Positions 44,336-57,389 of a stretch of 64,000 bases of DNA are shown piece by piece; the stretch's first letter is position 1; each line of letters starts with the position of its first letter. The stretch spans positions 3,379,756-3,443,755 of the forward strand of contig JASSKH010000020.1 in the NCBI GenBank assembly GCA_031763025.1, read 5' to 3'. This DNA comes from Macrocystis pyrifera. Its lineage: Eukaryota > Sar > Phaeophyceae > Laminariales > Laminariaceae. The translations under genes were made by a program, and so were the position numbers. Below the pieces are notes generated by a model, which had not been told where the DNA came from, made no database searches, and worked only from the letters and a program-made list of their open reading frames with translations.

Positions 44336-47300
44336 GTTTTAACCGAAGTACGCTACATCCATCCTGGCACGCGTCATTAGAAAGATCCCGATGTTTGTTG
44401 TTCGTTTTCAGCCATGGACACAAGTTAGTTTACAACTTCCCTCAGATTTGTGTTTTTTTGCGGGCCTGGTGGCAAGCTATACATCAAGACTTCCTTGGTA
44501 TAGCGTGGTAGCGAGCACACATTCATTCCAAAGAAACGTGCTTGAATGTGGAAACCGCTATTGAATAGCATCAAACACATTCCAGCTACGCGAGAATGGT
44601 CGATTCAATGAGTGCAGGCCTCCGGCAGTACTCTTGAGTTGGCCCAACGCCTCTGTTTGCAGCCGTCGTAGTTTGGTAATTTTTGGGTATCTAAAGCTGC
44701 GGTAGAGTTGAAAAATCCTATAATATTCATGTGTATGTTCTGAACTACCCGGTGCATACCTCGAACGGTTTTACGCCGTCTTCTCACGCCCCGTTTCACC
44801 GATTGCGACAGGTTGCTCTATCGGCTCTACTATCTTCATGTGCCCGTCGGGTATGACTTGCTGCCCAGACGGTACTTGTTCTACGCTCCCAACTGGGTGT
44901 GGTGAGTAAACCGTACATTACAACCTCGGTGCGTTCCTGCTACGCTCGTCTGGGTACAGACGGTGGGGACGGTCGGCAATACGCATTTAGGGTACGTAGA
45001 CTGCTGAGTGCTGTACACGTTGTGATACGCACCGCCGCCTTGCAAACGCACATGGATTTAGCGCGCACTGGAGGACCTCCCTCCGTCTCAAGGTTTGAAA
45101 CCCTGCCATGCCTGACGTGTTGTTCAAAATCGGGTGTTTTAGTTTGTATTGTCCAAACTTAGCACCCCGTTCTTCGAACCCAGCACACCTTAAACGTCGA
45201 GTTTTATTTAGACATTTCAGCGAACACTACACGCGCACCCACATATATATATATAAATATATATCTGCTTTGGCTTTACTCATCATGTGTGAATTCTATG
45301 CGGCGACCTCTGTAAGGTATAAGTCCAAAGTTGAAGACGGACAGAAAAAATGAAGCACGAAAAACACTAACGTTCTCTTCGGCGCTATATACTGTAGGCA
45401 CGTGCTTGGATAGGGGTGGCAGTTGTTCGGCCGAACGATTGGCGGCAGCCAATCTTGTTACCCATCTTATGTGCGTTGCACACTTGGACCATGGTGTTGA
45501 TCGTTTAATAATTTCTCAAAATCCCTCGCATAGCGCATGTCTGTACGCTATCCGGCCCCTTGGGTTCTGCGCATACAGTCGGACGCACGGGTCGACGAGG
45601 CCTTACGTTACCGTCTCACACGTCATCACACGTCCTCTCGGAGGAATTTCGAGACTAGTTATAAAGGCATCGGGAAAGGTGTGTGCAGCGAGCTATGTGT
45701 CTACGAAAATGTACCGTTGGTATAATTATTGAGACGTGTTCTTTTATTCATTGGTTGCTTTACACTCGCGGTGAAGAAATCTTGTCGAAAGCTCCCAAGG
45801 TGTGTCATATCACTAGCGGTTTGAGCGATGTCTCTGTATGCGCCATCGGCGGAGAAGGCGTTTCACGTGTTCTTGATGTTGATTTGTTTGCGAACACACA
45901 CACGGCCGGGTTTAATGTTCGCTAGCCATATTGGTATGCGACGATTAGTCAAAGCCGCTATGGCGCACACCTGCGCGGTGTACACAAATCATCCAACGAG
46001 CATAGGGTGTGTGAAAGAGGGATACTTCACGCCTTGTGTTTCGTCGAACAGTCTCAGCGAAGTACGGTACAACCGAAACATATATTTTTGTGACATAATT
46101 TGACAGCATTGTCGATGGCTCAAAGTCATTTTTAACCAACTGGCAGCGTATCGACCAGGCCATCGACCAATTACCGCTTCATGAACATCTGCGTGACGTT
46201 ACCAGAGCTGTTCGCACAGCCACGGACCCATGTCCGCATGCGAAGTGCCTAGCACCGTTCTTTGGTGTACGGCATACCCTTTGGAAATCCAGGACACCGT
46301 GGACAGCAAACGTACTGCGGTGTGAAACCAACGAGTTGTATTAGACACCAATCCGTCGTCGCCGGAGCATAGACCCCTGGCAACGCTACCTTGCTACGTA
46401 TAATATGCTACCGATGGGGGCGAAGCGTACCCTCTCCACACAGGATATTTTGTATTTGTTTTGAGCAGTGTCGAAAGAGGGGACCACGATGTTCGTATTG
46501 CTGGTGGTCGGGCTTGAAGCACGAACGCCCTGAATGAACATCAATACCTTGTGTTATGTTCACACACCGTGTATAGATGTTGTGTACATACACCGTGTGC
46601 GAATGCGACTCGTCCTTGGTCTACAACTTTGTTGGACGTGTGGGGGTAGGTGCATACCCGGTTTGATCAAAGTCGAACTTAGAAGACATTTGGTGTGCTA
46701 CTTCTTCGTAAGGACAAAAAGGTCGTGATGATGCTTCCGAAAGTGCTCAACCCATTACCCGTTAGACCTTGTGTGTGCCACATTGACCGTTCTTCAAACC
46801 CCGCAGATATCCACCCGGTCTAAGCGTTAAACCAGCGCTCGATTTGGCCTCACTCCAGGTCTGAATTCCCACCTCGCTCCCGGAAATTACTCGTTTAGTG
46901 CACGCTCAGGACGGACGCAGAACACGCTGTGACAGCAGCACCCGTTGGAACGCTCGCGCGGCCGAACTTATATATATCTACGCGTGTATTGTCCCTCGCT
47001 CCGATATTCGTGGTATACATCAGGCTGCTTGTATTCTTACTCGTATGTACGATTCAGCAAGAGTTGTATCAAGAGTCACCAGGGTCGCCGGGACCGTCAA
47101 GTGGTATACAACTTCGCTTTGCAATGAAATCCGTCGTAGAGTTTGAAAACCATGACGCTACCACGCTTGCGCCCGAGCTCGAGCCTGCGCCGGCATGCAG
47201 GAAACGACTGCAACCGACACATGTTTTCAGAACGACAAACTTGTCGCACAACAAGCACAGAGTAGATCCCGCGTCCGAACTGTATCGCGTTGTCTAATCC

Positions 47301-48440
47301 AGACCTGTAGACCAAAGGGCGTAGACGCACCCGCTCGATCCATGCTTATGGACGACCTCGTCGATACCATTCGTGGCTTGAGCGCCAGTCTCCAACCTGA
47401 GATGCTTAGGGCGTGCATAGAAACGTTTCAAAGACAAAATGGAATGGGTATTCGGCACTGTGTTCTTAGTCCTGATCCTGTGTTGATAGACTAATTTTGT
47501 GCGACTCAAACGTTTCCAGGGCAGCAGCAATTTAAATGATCACAGCGTTGTACACCTGCTGTACGCGTTTGCTTCTGAAAATATAGCTGATCCATCGGAC
47601 AGGCCAGATCAACGATGCCGACCATATCGGTGTGTTTCACACTAGAAAACATCCATAATATCCGACGATTGCTTTTACCCACTGTCGTTTTCCCTTGTAG
47701 CCGACATGAACTACACGCACTACACATCTTCAAGTATTTTATTCGAGAAAGTGACACGTGCAATGTCGGCACTAGCCCAAAGATCGGTGGGAATGAGGTG
47801 ATGACGCCGCAGGACGCCCGTTGTTACGGTAGTGGGATAGATGCCGCCTATCCCGGCATCAACACCACAGATCAATATAATCCCGTTCACGCATCGATTT
47901 CGTGATAATACTATGTACTTTGGATAGAGGCCTACACCAGTTCAAATGGACACCAATAGAGTCAGAACCATTCTATTCGTCGGGCGAGATGACGCGAGCA
48001 GCGCATGAACTCCACCTACCCAGTTCGTTAATTATCAGTGTATATATATAAATTCTGTGTGTGGCGGAACTCACCGAACACACTTTAAATCTGGATTTTA
48101 CACTGTTCGCACCATTGCCGTTTATCCCGCCATGTCTATATGAAATCTTCAATGTGCTCTCCTGGGGCAAGCGTGTGAGACTCACAAAGCACGTGAACAC
48201 GCCACGTGACGACTAATCCCAGCTTAGTCGGATTGTTAGCATCAAACCCGGCATCAACATCACCAAGTTCGTGTATTTCCAATAGCACGCCTCTATATTC
48301 CGTTTTCAATCGACGATATGTATTTTCTATCCCTGCTCGATCGCAGATAGAAGGACGCATTGCTTTCTGCCATATTCATCCTTGTCTGTGGGTCACGTTA
48401 TTGGCATATCGACAACGTGTGCACATTCACCTACCGGAGA
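44336..48440. other. no gene recognised
   Basis: About 4.1 kb. TA-rich microsatellite at about 45243-45262 and a shorter one near 48043. An upstream exon of the gene at 48.5 kb may lie here, but I could not identify one. Confidence 0.4.
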
Positions 48441-48442
48441 CA

Positions 48443-48494
48443 TACTAAATGCTGTTAGATACCGTTCGTCGCCCTCTTGACGTTTTCCGCTCAG
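48443..48494 (+). other. candidate intron branch point and 3' splice site
   Basis: TACTAAA at 48443-48449 is a near-ideal branch-point word. Forty-odd bases downstream, the pyrimidine-rich CTCTTGACGTTTTCCGCTCAG ends in AG at 48493-48494. The first ATG of the downstream frame (48449) overlaps the branch point, which would make that ATG intronic and the real coding exon begin at 48495, at the second base of a codon. Confidence 0.5.
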
Positions 48495-49426
48495 TGAATG
48501 ATTCAAAAGACCCAGCCTGCCCCCCTGGGACGACGATATGCGACGACCCGCACATGCAAGGTCTCCTCGGCCAGAAGATTGATTGGTCTGGTGTCGACGG
48601 CGGCTGGTACTGCCTGGTCACCGATGACAACTATAAGCTACACGTCAACGTGAAGCTCACCGCCCCTTTGCCCAAGGAGTTCCCCGACCGCCAGCTGATT
48701 ACTGGCATCAGCATTCTGTCAGAAGGGCACTCTCTTTCTATCGTGGTCGCGAACCCGAACGATGTACACACTGGCGGTTGCACCGGGGAAACCTCGACCT
48801 GCCTTGCCGACGGTGGACTGCGTGCTACCGTCGACGGACAGGAGGTAGGCGGTCTCCTTCGCTCTTCCAGGGAAGAATACATCGCAGATGGCATTGCTGT
48901 GTCTGCTTCTAACCTGCCCGTAGAGTGCCGGCAGTTCGGTGGCGACAAGATATGGGCCCGCATGTACGACGAAATGCTGCAGGGCAGCCGTGAGCTCAAT
49001 GAGGAAGAACGCTTTGAAGACTGGATCCTACGATTTGACCACATGGCAGCGGCCGACTGGTGCACGCAGTACATCGCCCAACACAGCCTCGAAGAGGTGC
49101 AGTCTAACCACGCCATCTTCAAGATTGTGACCACCTCTGTCACCGTACGCCTCAACGTCGGCACAAACTTCCAAGGCAATGGCGAGCTAGACTGGGATGG
49201 GCGCATCCTTCCTGATTTGGAGTTCTGGCAGATGGACGTTGGGCTCCACGGCCTGTCTGTCGATAGCGAGTCGCTCTCCGGGATTCTGGGTGAGACAGCC
49301 CGCCCCGTTTTGGACGAGAGCGGTCACGCAGTGATGGAAGGGTATGAGGCGTTCCGTGGGACTGTCGAAGACTACCGTGTGTCCGGTCCTCTGGGCACCG
49401 AGTTCGCCCTCCTGGACAAGAAGTAG
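48449..49426 (+). CDS. root-cap/LEA-like (VWD-like) protein
   Basis: An uninterrupted 325-codon frame, GC-rich compared with its flanks, ending at TAG 49424-49426. The N-terminal module reads CPPGTTICDDPHMQGLLGQK followed by DGGWYCLVTDDNYKLHVNVK (residues 24-69). This is the GDPH-x-GxxG-x-FDFxG-xxGxxFxLxSD-xxxHxN pattern of the plant root-cap/late-embryogenesis-related family and of von Willebrand D-like folds. The C-terminal part has GILGETARP (278-286) and EDYRVSGPLGTEF (307-319), which the same family uses as VLGxTxRP and YxVS. Function is unknown; family members are usually secreted. No signal peptide follows the ATG at 48449, and splice signals suggest an upstream exon supplies the N-terminus, so the annotated start is the maximal one. 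Residues 1-15 are probably not real. Cys 24, 31 and 55 fit an extracellular protein. Confidence 0.8.
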   Translation: MLLDTVRRPLDVFRSVNDSKDPACPPGTTICDDPHMQGLLGQKIDWSGVDGGWYCLVTDDNYKLHVNVKLTAPLPKEFPDRQLITGISILSEGHSLSIVVANPNDVHTGGCTGETSTCLADGGLRATVDGQEVGGLLRSSREEYIADGIAVSASNLPVECRQFGGDKIWARMYDEMLQGSRELNEEERFEDWILRFDHMAAADWCTQYIAQHSLEEVQSNHAIFKIVTTSVTVRLNVGTNFQGNGELDWDGRILPDLEFWQMDVGLHGLSVDSESLSGILGETARPVLDESGHAVMEGYEAFRGTVEDYRVSGPLGTEFALLDKK

Positions 49427-52400
49427 GGCGGATTCATGAATACCCGCTTCAACATGCTAATGTGAAGCCCTCCATGCTCAGACCGTGGGGGCATCCATGA
49501 ATCATGCTGTTCCTATGCCGCAGTCTCTGGGGATGCACCAACCTAAACGTTGTTCTCCAAGCTATTGGTGTTCTCGGACGTTTAGTATTTGGCCTTGTTG
49601 ACATAATTGCAAGGGCTTATGACGAGGTGCCCAGGAGGGCCGGTTATTTTGGCTTCGGGTGCTACGAGGTTTAGTCTCGCAGGATGAGGTATCCCGGAGG
49701 CCCGCCACTTAGCGTCGATGGATTGGACGGCTAGTTTTGAAACTTAAGGCCGGGTGGCCATCGATTGCCCGTGCAAGACCGCGCCCTCCTCGGCGAACAA
49801 CCCGGCCTGAATGTAGTTTCGAACTGAATCAGCATCGGTATCAGGCAGCCGTTATAGCTGTGGCTATGCTGCAATCAAAAGTTCACGGGCTCGGTACGCT
49901 CTACGAGTCGTGAAAGTGCATGTCCCCCAGGGACGCCTGTGGGACGAATATATTGTGTGTAAATTGCACCCTAGATTATTCAGGATATGTATGCTTGATG
50001 GATTTGATTTTATGCACTACAACTATTGCTGCATGGAGGACGAGATGTATAGGAAACGGGTGGCCGAGGTGCAACACAGAGGTATCACGACGGAATCCGC
50101 CTCTGGATGCCTTTGTCCTTCAGCCGTTTTCCCGTTGAGCCGCATTTGGCGTTTGTCATGCTCTTAGTATCAATGCAAACCGTCGCTCATTTGGGTTCTT
50201 TACATGCAATCATGTCTTGAGGGAGAGCTAAGGATAGGAGTTGTTTCGAATTTTTCAGGCAGAAAATACTCTACGTTCCGTTGAACGTTTGGCTGCGCAA
50301 GAACATGTTCCCGAGAGAGTCTTGATCAAATGCGTCTCCAAGGGTGCGTGCTGTGGCACGTTAGCCGTATAGGGTAAAGGACGCGTAGAACGCGACTCGA
50401 GCAAAAGGCCATTTCCATGTCCATGAAGCGTAGCGTTTTTAGCACGTTCCAGCCTAACGATCTCGCCGCTACATGTCGAAACACACATCCTGTATTTCTG
50501 CAATGTTGCCGGCCTTTCGAGGGTCCACGTGCTACTTTCAGAGAGGTAAATTGCATCGGGGGTACGTCGCTGTCGGGTCAGCAGGGCATTGGGATGATGC
50601 AGATGGCGCTTGGCGAAGCGTTTATTGTCGCTGTACGCCGAAACCAGTCTCAACGTACGTTCCGACGGCTTCCCTGCGGCGTCACAAACGTGGGTTCATG
50701 TATTATTGGTATCTACATGAAATGTATATTGATATCGTTCTACTGTATCGTACATTGGCACAGTTTCAACAGGGGCGGAAGGGTCTATGCGAGCGCGTGC
50801 CTGAAAAGGGGAAGCGAAAAAAAGTATATCATAGATGTAGAGTCATTATACGCGATGCGATGAGTCTCACCACCGCCCCCCCGTCTGAGTGCCGTGTATG
50901 CCCGTGGGCATGGAAATGCACGCCGAGCAGAAATGGGTTGATTCCAGTAAGCGGAGAAACAAACGTATTGTGTGGCCATGTTTCGTCCTAGTTACGTACA
51001 CCATGGTGAAACAGACGCTTTCCGTGTCCAGTGCGTCGTCCGAACCTCACAACGTTAGTCAAGCGTCATATTCGGAGGTCGACGCCCTTGTCAACGGAGC
51101 AAACCCCCCCAACGTTGTTTCTTCACACATTCTACGCGTGAGCCGACTGTAGCAACATCGATTTTCACTCAAATAGTCGCCAGCTTTCCGCGTTATATTC
51201 TTTACCGGTAGAGGTTTTTACTGAGACGTACTATGATAGGGGGAGCACGTTTAGACCAACAACGTTTCTGATTGGCGAGGCTTCCTGATTTAATCATGTT
51301 AAAAAATCATACGTGTTTTACAATACACTTCGTGGTATGCCTTGACTATGGCATTGTTCATCGAGTCACACTTTTACCTTTTCTCCTGCTCAGGTTTGGC
51401 GTGAGGATTACAGCTCAAAACAGTGAAGGGTCTCGTACACAACCTGGTGTGAAACGTAATACAGCTCGCCTCCACCACAGCTACGTGACCCCTACCATAC
51501 AGCAAAACATCATAGAGTTTTACATGGACACCTGTCTGGACAATATTTCAAGCAGATGGCTCCTTCGGTATTGTTGAGTTCATCATGGATGGCCACCTAC
51601 TAAACCCTTATCCCTGGGCCCCTCGAATGAACGGTAAATACTGTGTGTTGCACATCAGCTGTGGATGAGTCGACCGTTAGGACGTGGATACAAGCTTTCC
51701 ATCTGGTGTGCACGTGTGATAGGTGTTATTTCTGCCCGTATATGTGTGCGTTGCGACAGTGCCGGCCGGGTGCAGTCGTTGTTGGTGGGGGTACTAACCT
51801 CTTTATATGTAGTGTATACCTTGTATCTGATTCAAGCATGGAGGTGTTATACACTAGAGCTACCACATTTGGGGGGACCAATACCTTCTGAACCTCCACG
51901 GCGTCCTTTACGGGCGCCAGTTGGCGACTGAGTATGTAGCATGATTTGGCTCTACGTATTGGGCATATAGCGTGCACGTATACGTACGAGATGCGTGCAG
52001 CACCAGCCGTGTTCACACGTTTGCCCCCATTGAACTCCGCACTATACCTTGGGCATACATAGGAGGCTCGACCTATTCAGGGTGAACCCTTGTCGTAGAA
52101 TGCCTCAATATAAATTAGACTCCGGCTTTACGCCTCGTTCCAGGCGTCGTACATATCAGCGTACGTAAGCCACGTGTTTTCTACTATTTATTCGGCATTC
52201 TCAGTGTCGGAACTCCTAATATATCGCGGCTGCATACCTTGCCTGTCACTCGTTTTCATCATACTATGTGACTTTATTTTGGTGACGATTTCAGGCTCTC
52301 CGACAACCATCTGGGTGGGAAGGTGCTCCCTGCACTGTTTTAGCGACTTTCCTCCGGCGGCCCGGGTCCTGGTGACCTCTACCGTGGCATCTTCATCTCT

Positions 52401-52429
52401 TGCGTGACGTCTTCAATTGAAAGGCCCCA
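49427..52429. other. no gene recognised
   Basis: About 3 kb downstream of the root-cap-like gene. No canonical polyadenylation signal was noted close to the stop. Only chance-length frames. Confidence 0.4.
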
Positions 52430-55400
52430 CCCTGGCAGCATCTGGAAACTCGTCTCCTTGTGCTGGGCGTAGTTAGACGAGGGGTCGTCTCGCGTCATTC
52501 TCCCCTCCAATACGTTACGTAGCGTCGGGGGGCGGAGCATTCCCGTTGCCGTCTTATCCCCAAGCGATTGGGCTCCGGGGTGGTAGAATCTCCCCTGCCG
52601 CGCCCCTGCGACCGTCTGTTGGTGCAGGTAGTGGTTTTCGTTGGCTTGTGTGCCTACATTCGTGCAGCAAAAGCGCTAGATTACCCCAATCTCGGTCCCG
52701 CTCTCCACCTTCTCGACGGCCAGAGTATGAACATTATCCCTCAGCCGCTTCTGCAAAACTATCTCGACCTTCTGGATTGCAAGACCCTCCATTGGTAACC
52801 GAAATTCACCCCCCTCGGTATAGAAAGTAGTAGCGCACGTTTGCTTCCACCTCTGCCCCTCCCGTGCGGTGTCATTGATCGCGGGGTCTTGCCATCGCAA
52901 TTCAATGTCTGCATCTGTGTCTCCGTCAAGATGGGGTACCCGCGACCAAACGTCGGTGACCAACTATCATCGTTCGACATGCTGTGGTTCTCTTGCTGCT
53001 TCCTAGTCGCGTCACGCTCGCTGTCCGAGATGTTGATGCTGTCCCGTCGCTGGATTTGCGCATCGCGCTCGGCCTCCTGAGTGTCGGAGTCCTCGTTCTA
53101 CAGCATAGTCTCGTTCGACTTCGCGTTGGTCGGATCCTCTCACCGCGATCTCCGCGCCTCCCGGTGAGACGTCTGGGATATCCATGGTCTTCCCGGCGAC
53201 ACATTTGCAACTATCGGTCGGCTTTCGGAGCGTCGTTATGCATACTTTCGGTAACATTAGTAGTGGGTTTCCTCACCGCCGCTTCCCTACTTGTTCTGTT
53301 CGCGTATCGGGAGGCCAGGTACACTAGAAGTTAAAACCATGTCCTGCTCGGTATTGTGCGTGTCGGCGGTTCCTGTCACCACCTCTGCTCTTCCTCAAGG
53401 CGAGATCGGCGTCTAGTGTTCTCGTGTTTCTCGCTGTCATGTTTCCACCTCTCACCTGGCCACCTATGTGACAAGGTTTACCCCCTCAGTGGCCGCTCTA
53501 ATCAGCCCTTTAAGTCGTTACATCCATCCACTGGTATTCCCAGTGACACTTCGCTGGCTTCCTGTGTGCGAAAAAGGTCTCTTCGACGCCTTCGATCCTT
53601 CCAGTTAGGTTGATGGGAGTCGCGGTCTTTCCCGCGCTACCTCTGGGCCTCCAGTTTTGCATCCTCCGTGTCGTCCTCCGTTAGTTACCGAATCAGGATA
53701 TCGCCCTCGTCAACAAGAGTGTGCGGTCCTCCAGTATATTTTCGTTTCTTCAATTAGTGGAACGTAGTTAACCGGTCCTTTTTGCCGCCTGTGTTGCGCC
53801 TCGAATTCATACTTCGACGTTCCCACACCATGATGGGATCATTTCTCTTCCGCTTTAGCGATCCGTGTTTGGTTACGACCTTTGGGCTACTGACGGCGGG
53901 GAAGCTGGGAATCCAACACGTGTACACCTGGTCGTGGGCGCCAGGGGAATTGGGCAATGCTGCCTCGTGCACAGCGATTCACTGTGGCAGTTTGGTTGGG
54001 GTGATCGACTAGGACACACAACTTCTTCTGTCTCTTGAAGCCCGGATAATCGGGTCCTCTCTCCCACCCCCGCACTCTTTTTATCGTTGTCTTACTGTAC
54101 TAATGAACATCTTCCTTAACCTACTTCAACGCCTACTCGCCCTCGTGAGTGACTATGGCTTCGTTCTGCGTTCCCTTCCGACTTTCGCTGTACTTGGAAC
54201 GTCGCTGTTTCCAGAGGGGTCATCTTATACCAGCCTCTGCCTCAGGTCCTCGCCTTCTAGGTGCACACGATCTATAAAACACGCTTCAATACATTTTAAT
54301 CGGCATTCTGAATCTCGGCGTGCTCGGTTAGGCTATGTTCGTGCAAACCTGTTTCTTATACCCCCGCATCTCAGCATTTTGGGTGACCGGGTCCTTCCGT
54401 TGCGAATGTTCCCGATGGCATGCCCGCGTACTTGGTCGAAGGTTCCACACACTACTGTTTGCCCCAATTATTAGGAATCGTGGGCCACCAGGTACGTTCC
54501 TGGCCGTCCTGGCCGTCCATATTTCTTCCAGTTATTAAGCAATGCTCGTAGCGTCAGGATCGTCTCTCGGTCGAGGTTTAGCTCTCGCTTGTTGTCCTCG
54601 ATGACAACTTATTGACTAGGGCTTGCGGAGCTCGACGTGACAGAAAATCCAGCCAGAAATATGTTTCGACATCTCTACACCTCACGACTGCCAACAGGGG
54701 CGTTGGGCCCCTGCGGACATCGTCTGTGCGGCTAGGCATTTGCCTCTCGGGTACTTTGGTCCTCGAGCAGACTTTCGCGCATCTCGTGTAGACGGTTCTC
54801 CCCCTACCTGGGATTGTTTTCCTGCGTGGCGACGTGGGGTGCAAGACGCTGCCAGAGTCGCGTCCGCACCTCGCCGGCGGCCTCTCTGACGCGTGGATCC
54901 TCCTACCACCGTGGTTGCGCGTCGTTCGTCATATAAACTGGATAGCGATTTCCAGTAATCGCCTATGGCGAGGCGTTGATCGACCGTGATATTGAGGTGC
55001 TCTACCGCCGTTTTGATCTTGCTATATTTTTTCCCGCGTGGTATGGCGGTTCCGACGTAGCCGGTTGCGTCCTTTTTTGGTGCCGTGAGACTTGGGATGA
55101 TTTCTACAATCCCTTCAACCCCTAGGTTGGGGTGTTCCAGCGCCAAGTCCAGTGTTCGTCTCGTCAGCTACTCGCTTTCAGAGCACGTGATGGAGCCCCC
55201 CCCTCGCTAATATCGCCGCGAGGTTCTGTTTTCCTTGTGGTAGGTAGAGTACTTCCGTCGCGACCTGTACACCATTCACGGGGCGTCGTTCGAGTATGGG
55301 GTTTTCCTTTTGCCAACATGCCACATCTCGCTCGGTGCCCTGGATGTCAACATATTCTCGCCGTGATCTGCACGATACCCTGCCAGCGGCTCAGAATGCG

Positions 55401-56770
55401 GACTTTCACCCACACCGCGTACGGACGTCGTGTTAGACGTCCGAGGTCGCGGGGTCCCCAAGCGAGCGCGTTGTTAGACATCCTTAGTAACGATCTACAC
55501 ATGCCGACAACGATTCTGTGCTCCCCACTTGAATTTGTAGGCAACGTCGTCATCCGACCGCGATATCGTCGGTTTCACCCTAACGTAAAAGGTTGCCGGG
55601 TCTCCCCTAGGCTTGAACCTCGCTTCTGCTTTCGCGTCCTGGCTAGCGATAGTCTTGCGGAATGACCTTGTAGCGTTTTGCTCCGGATTGTTTAGAACGA
55701 TATCGTTCTGACACTCGCTGTACCGTGTTCACTCTGGATTCATGGTCACAAGATCCACATTCCCACTTCTCTGCCACTCTTTATCGGCACCCTGGTTACC
55801 GGAGCGCGCTGACGGAGTCTCTACATCGTTTTATCATAATCCTGAAGGAAACCACGTTCCAGAACCTTGCGTCAGTCTCCATCTTCACGCCTTGAATGGT
55901 CACGTCCACCATGTTGCTGTTGCCTCTCATGCGGGCCATGGTCGGTATCCCTGGTTGAAGAGTCTTCCAGCTACGGCCCCTGTGACCACCTGTCAGCATA
56001 CTGCACGGAGTGCGATCCATTGATCGTCACCTAAGCTACTACCGCAAGGCGTCTTTCGTGTGGGAGTCTTCCACCTTTAACATTAGCGCCACGCGCTTCG
56101 CGTGCTGTGTGCAGGGATCAATCGGCCATTTGGTCCTACATTCCGTGTCGGCTTCGTGGGTGGTAACCGGTGTCGTCTCTCAAACTGCTTCTGAGCTCTA
56201 TTCCCTGTTAGCTTCGTGAGTGGGAATCGGGATTGTCTCGCCACTGCTTCTGGCCTTCTCGTTCGACTTCCTCGTTTGCCATTCCTCAATCTATATATAT
56301 ATATGGGTTATCACCGGCCTCCGGGGCAGCGACGTCTTCTGAGCGTTGCATCTCCATTTGGCCCTCAGCGTGATGAGTAGCGGAATCTATCTGTCACCTC
56401 CCTATCGGGGTCCCAAATAACCTGAACCCTCCACTATGCAAATATTCGCCCTTCACCCGGTGGCTTCAAACTACAGGGCTTCTCCGCCGCCGAACTTGCT
56501 TTTCCGTTAGTCATCCTTGCCCTCGTGGCTTCCCACCCTCGCATATGCCCCACCTGGTTGGAACCAAGGATATTGGGGCCTTCCGTCGCTGTTATTATCC
56601 CCTTCCGTCTTTGCTTGTATTCGATGTGTCTTCCGACCACCTACAAAAAATATCCATACCAGCGTCATATATGTCAGGATGTTGCTTTGACTACCTCCGC
56701 CTCTCCGTGTCGATACCGTACGGGTTTCTGTCCTCTCAACCCTACCTTGGAGCCTCTTTGCCGACATCTC
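52430..56770 (-). pseudogene. possible decayed coding region, unidentified
   Basis: The plus strand is pyrimidine-rich, so the minus strand has coding-like purine bias. Separate minus-strand segments read like protein. One near 53100-52930 is hydrophilic, with DTQEAERDAQIQRRD and NISDSERDATRKQQEN; it shifts frame into DGDTDADIELRWQDPAINDT and VEIVLQKRLRDNVHTLAVEK. One at 55160-54900 has LALEHPNLGVEGIVEIIPSL and KTAVEHLNITVDQRLAIGDY. One at 54070-53890 has RGPDYPGFKRQKKLCVLVDH. They are broken by stops and shifts and I recognise no family. A long-dead retroelement polyprotein is one reading; chance plus composition bias is the other. Confidence 0.3.
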
Positions 56771-57389
56771 GGTACCGAGGCCCTGCCGCCGCCACGTCGA
56801 TGCGCTATCTTGGCGTTTTGCGTGTGGGGCGTTTCCCTCTATCGCCGTCGAATTTCCGTGTCGGAAGATTAGATGCGCTGGGCCTGCCCACGACCGTGTC
56901 TTCGTGGAAACGTTATACTCCTAGCTAGCGGGGTGGTCTTCTGACGGCTGTAGAAGGCCCCAGTAAACACGGTGAAAGACATCACATTAGTTGGTAACGC
57001 GATCGTACCAATTTTTATATAATAAAATGTATTGGTCTCTGCGGTTGAATAACATGAAACGGGTACGATTCGCAGCCCTACGTAATAGCGAAGTGGCGAT
57101 ATAGCAATAATGCTAAATTGAACGGGCATGCTCGACACGACGAAGTATGTCATTCCCCACTCGGGCCTGTGAGAATTCCGTTGTACGAAGGCTAGTTATA
57201 TCCGGCATACACTTCTACAGTATTCAGGAGTAGAATTGCTAAGCCGTTGCCAACTGTTTGATCTGTACATTGCCACGGTGTCTGGTAAAGCGATGCTCGC
57301 CGTCCACTAGCTGCGTGCACACGACGTATTGTACTTGTGTTGCAAGATAAGGCAGTACCTGCTCTCGTCTAGTAGTGGGGTTTCAAGTT
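56771..57389. other. no gene recognised
   Basis: About 620 bases between the pyrimidine-rich region and the satellite, with nothing supported. Confidence 0.35.

Noticed and set aside
33000-48000. Idea that 33-48 kb is a decayed giant-virus or large DNA-transposon insertion
   Set aside because: No capsid, polymerase, integrase or ATPase motif was found, and frames are all of chance length.
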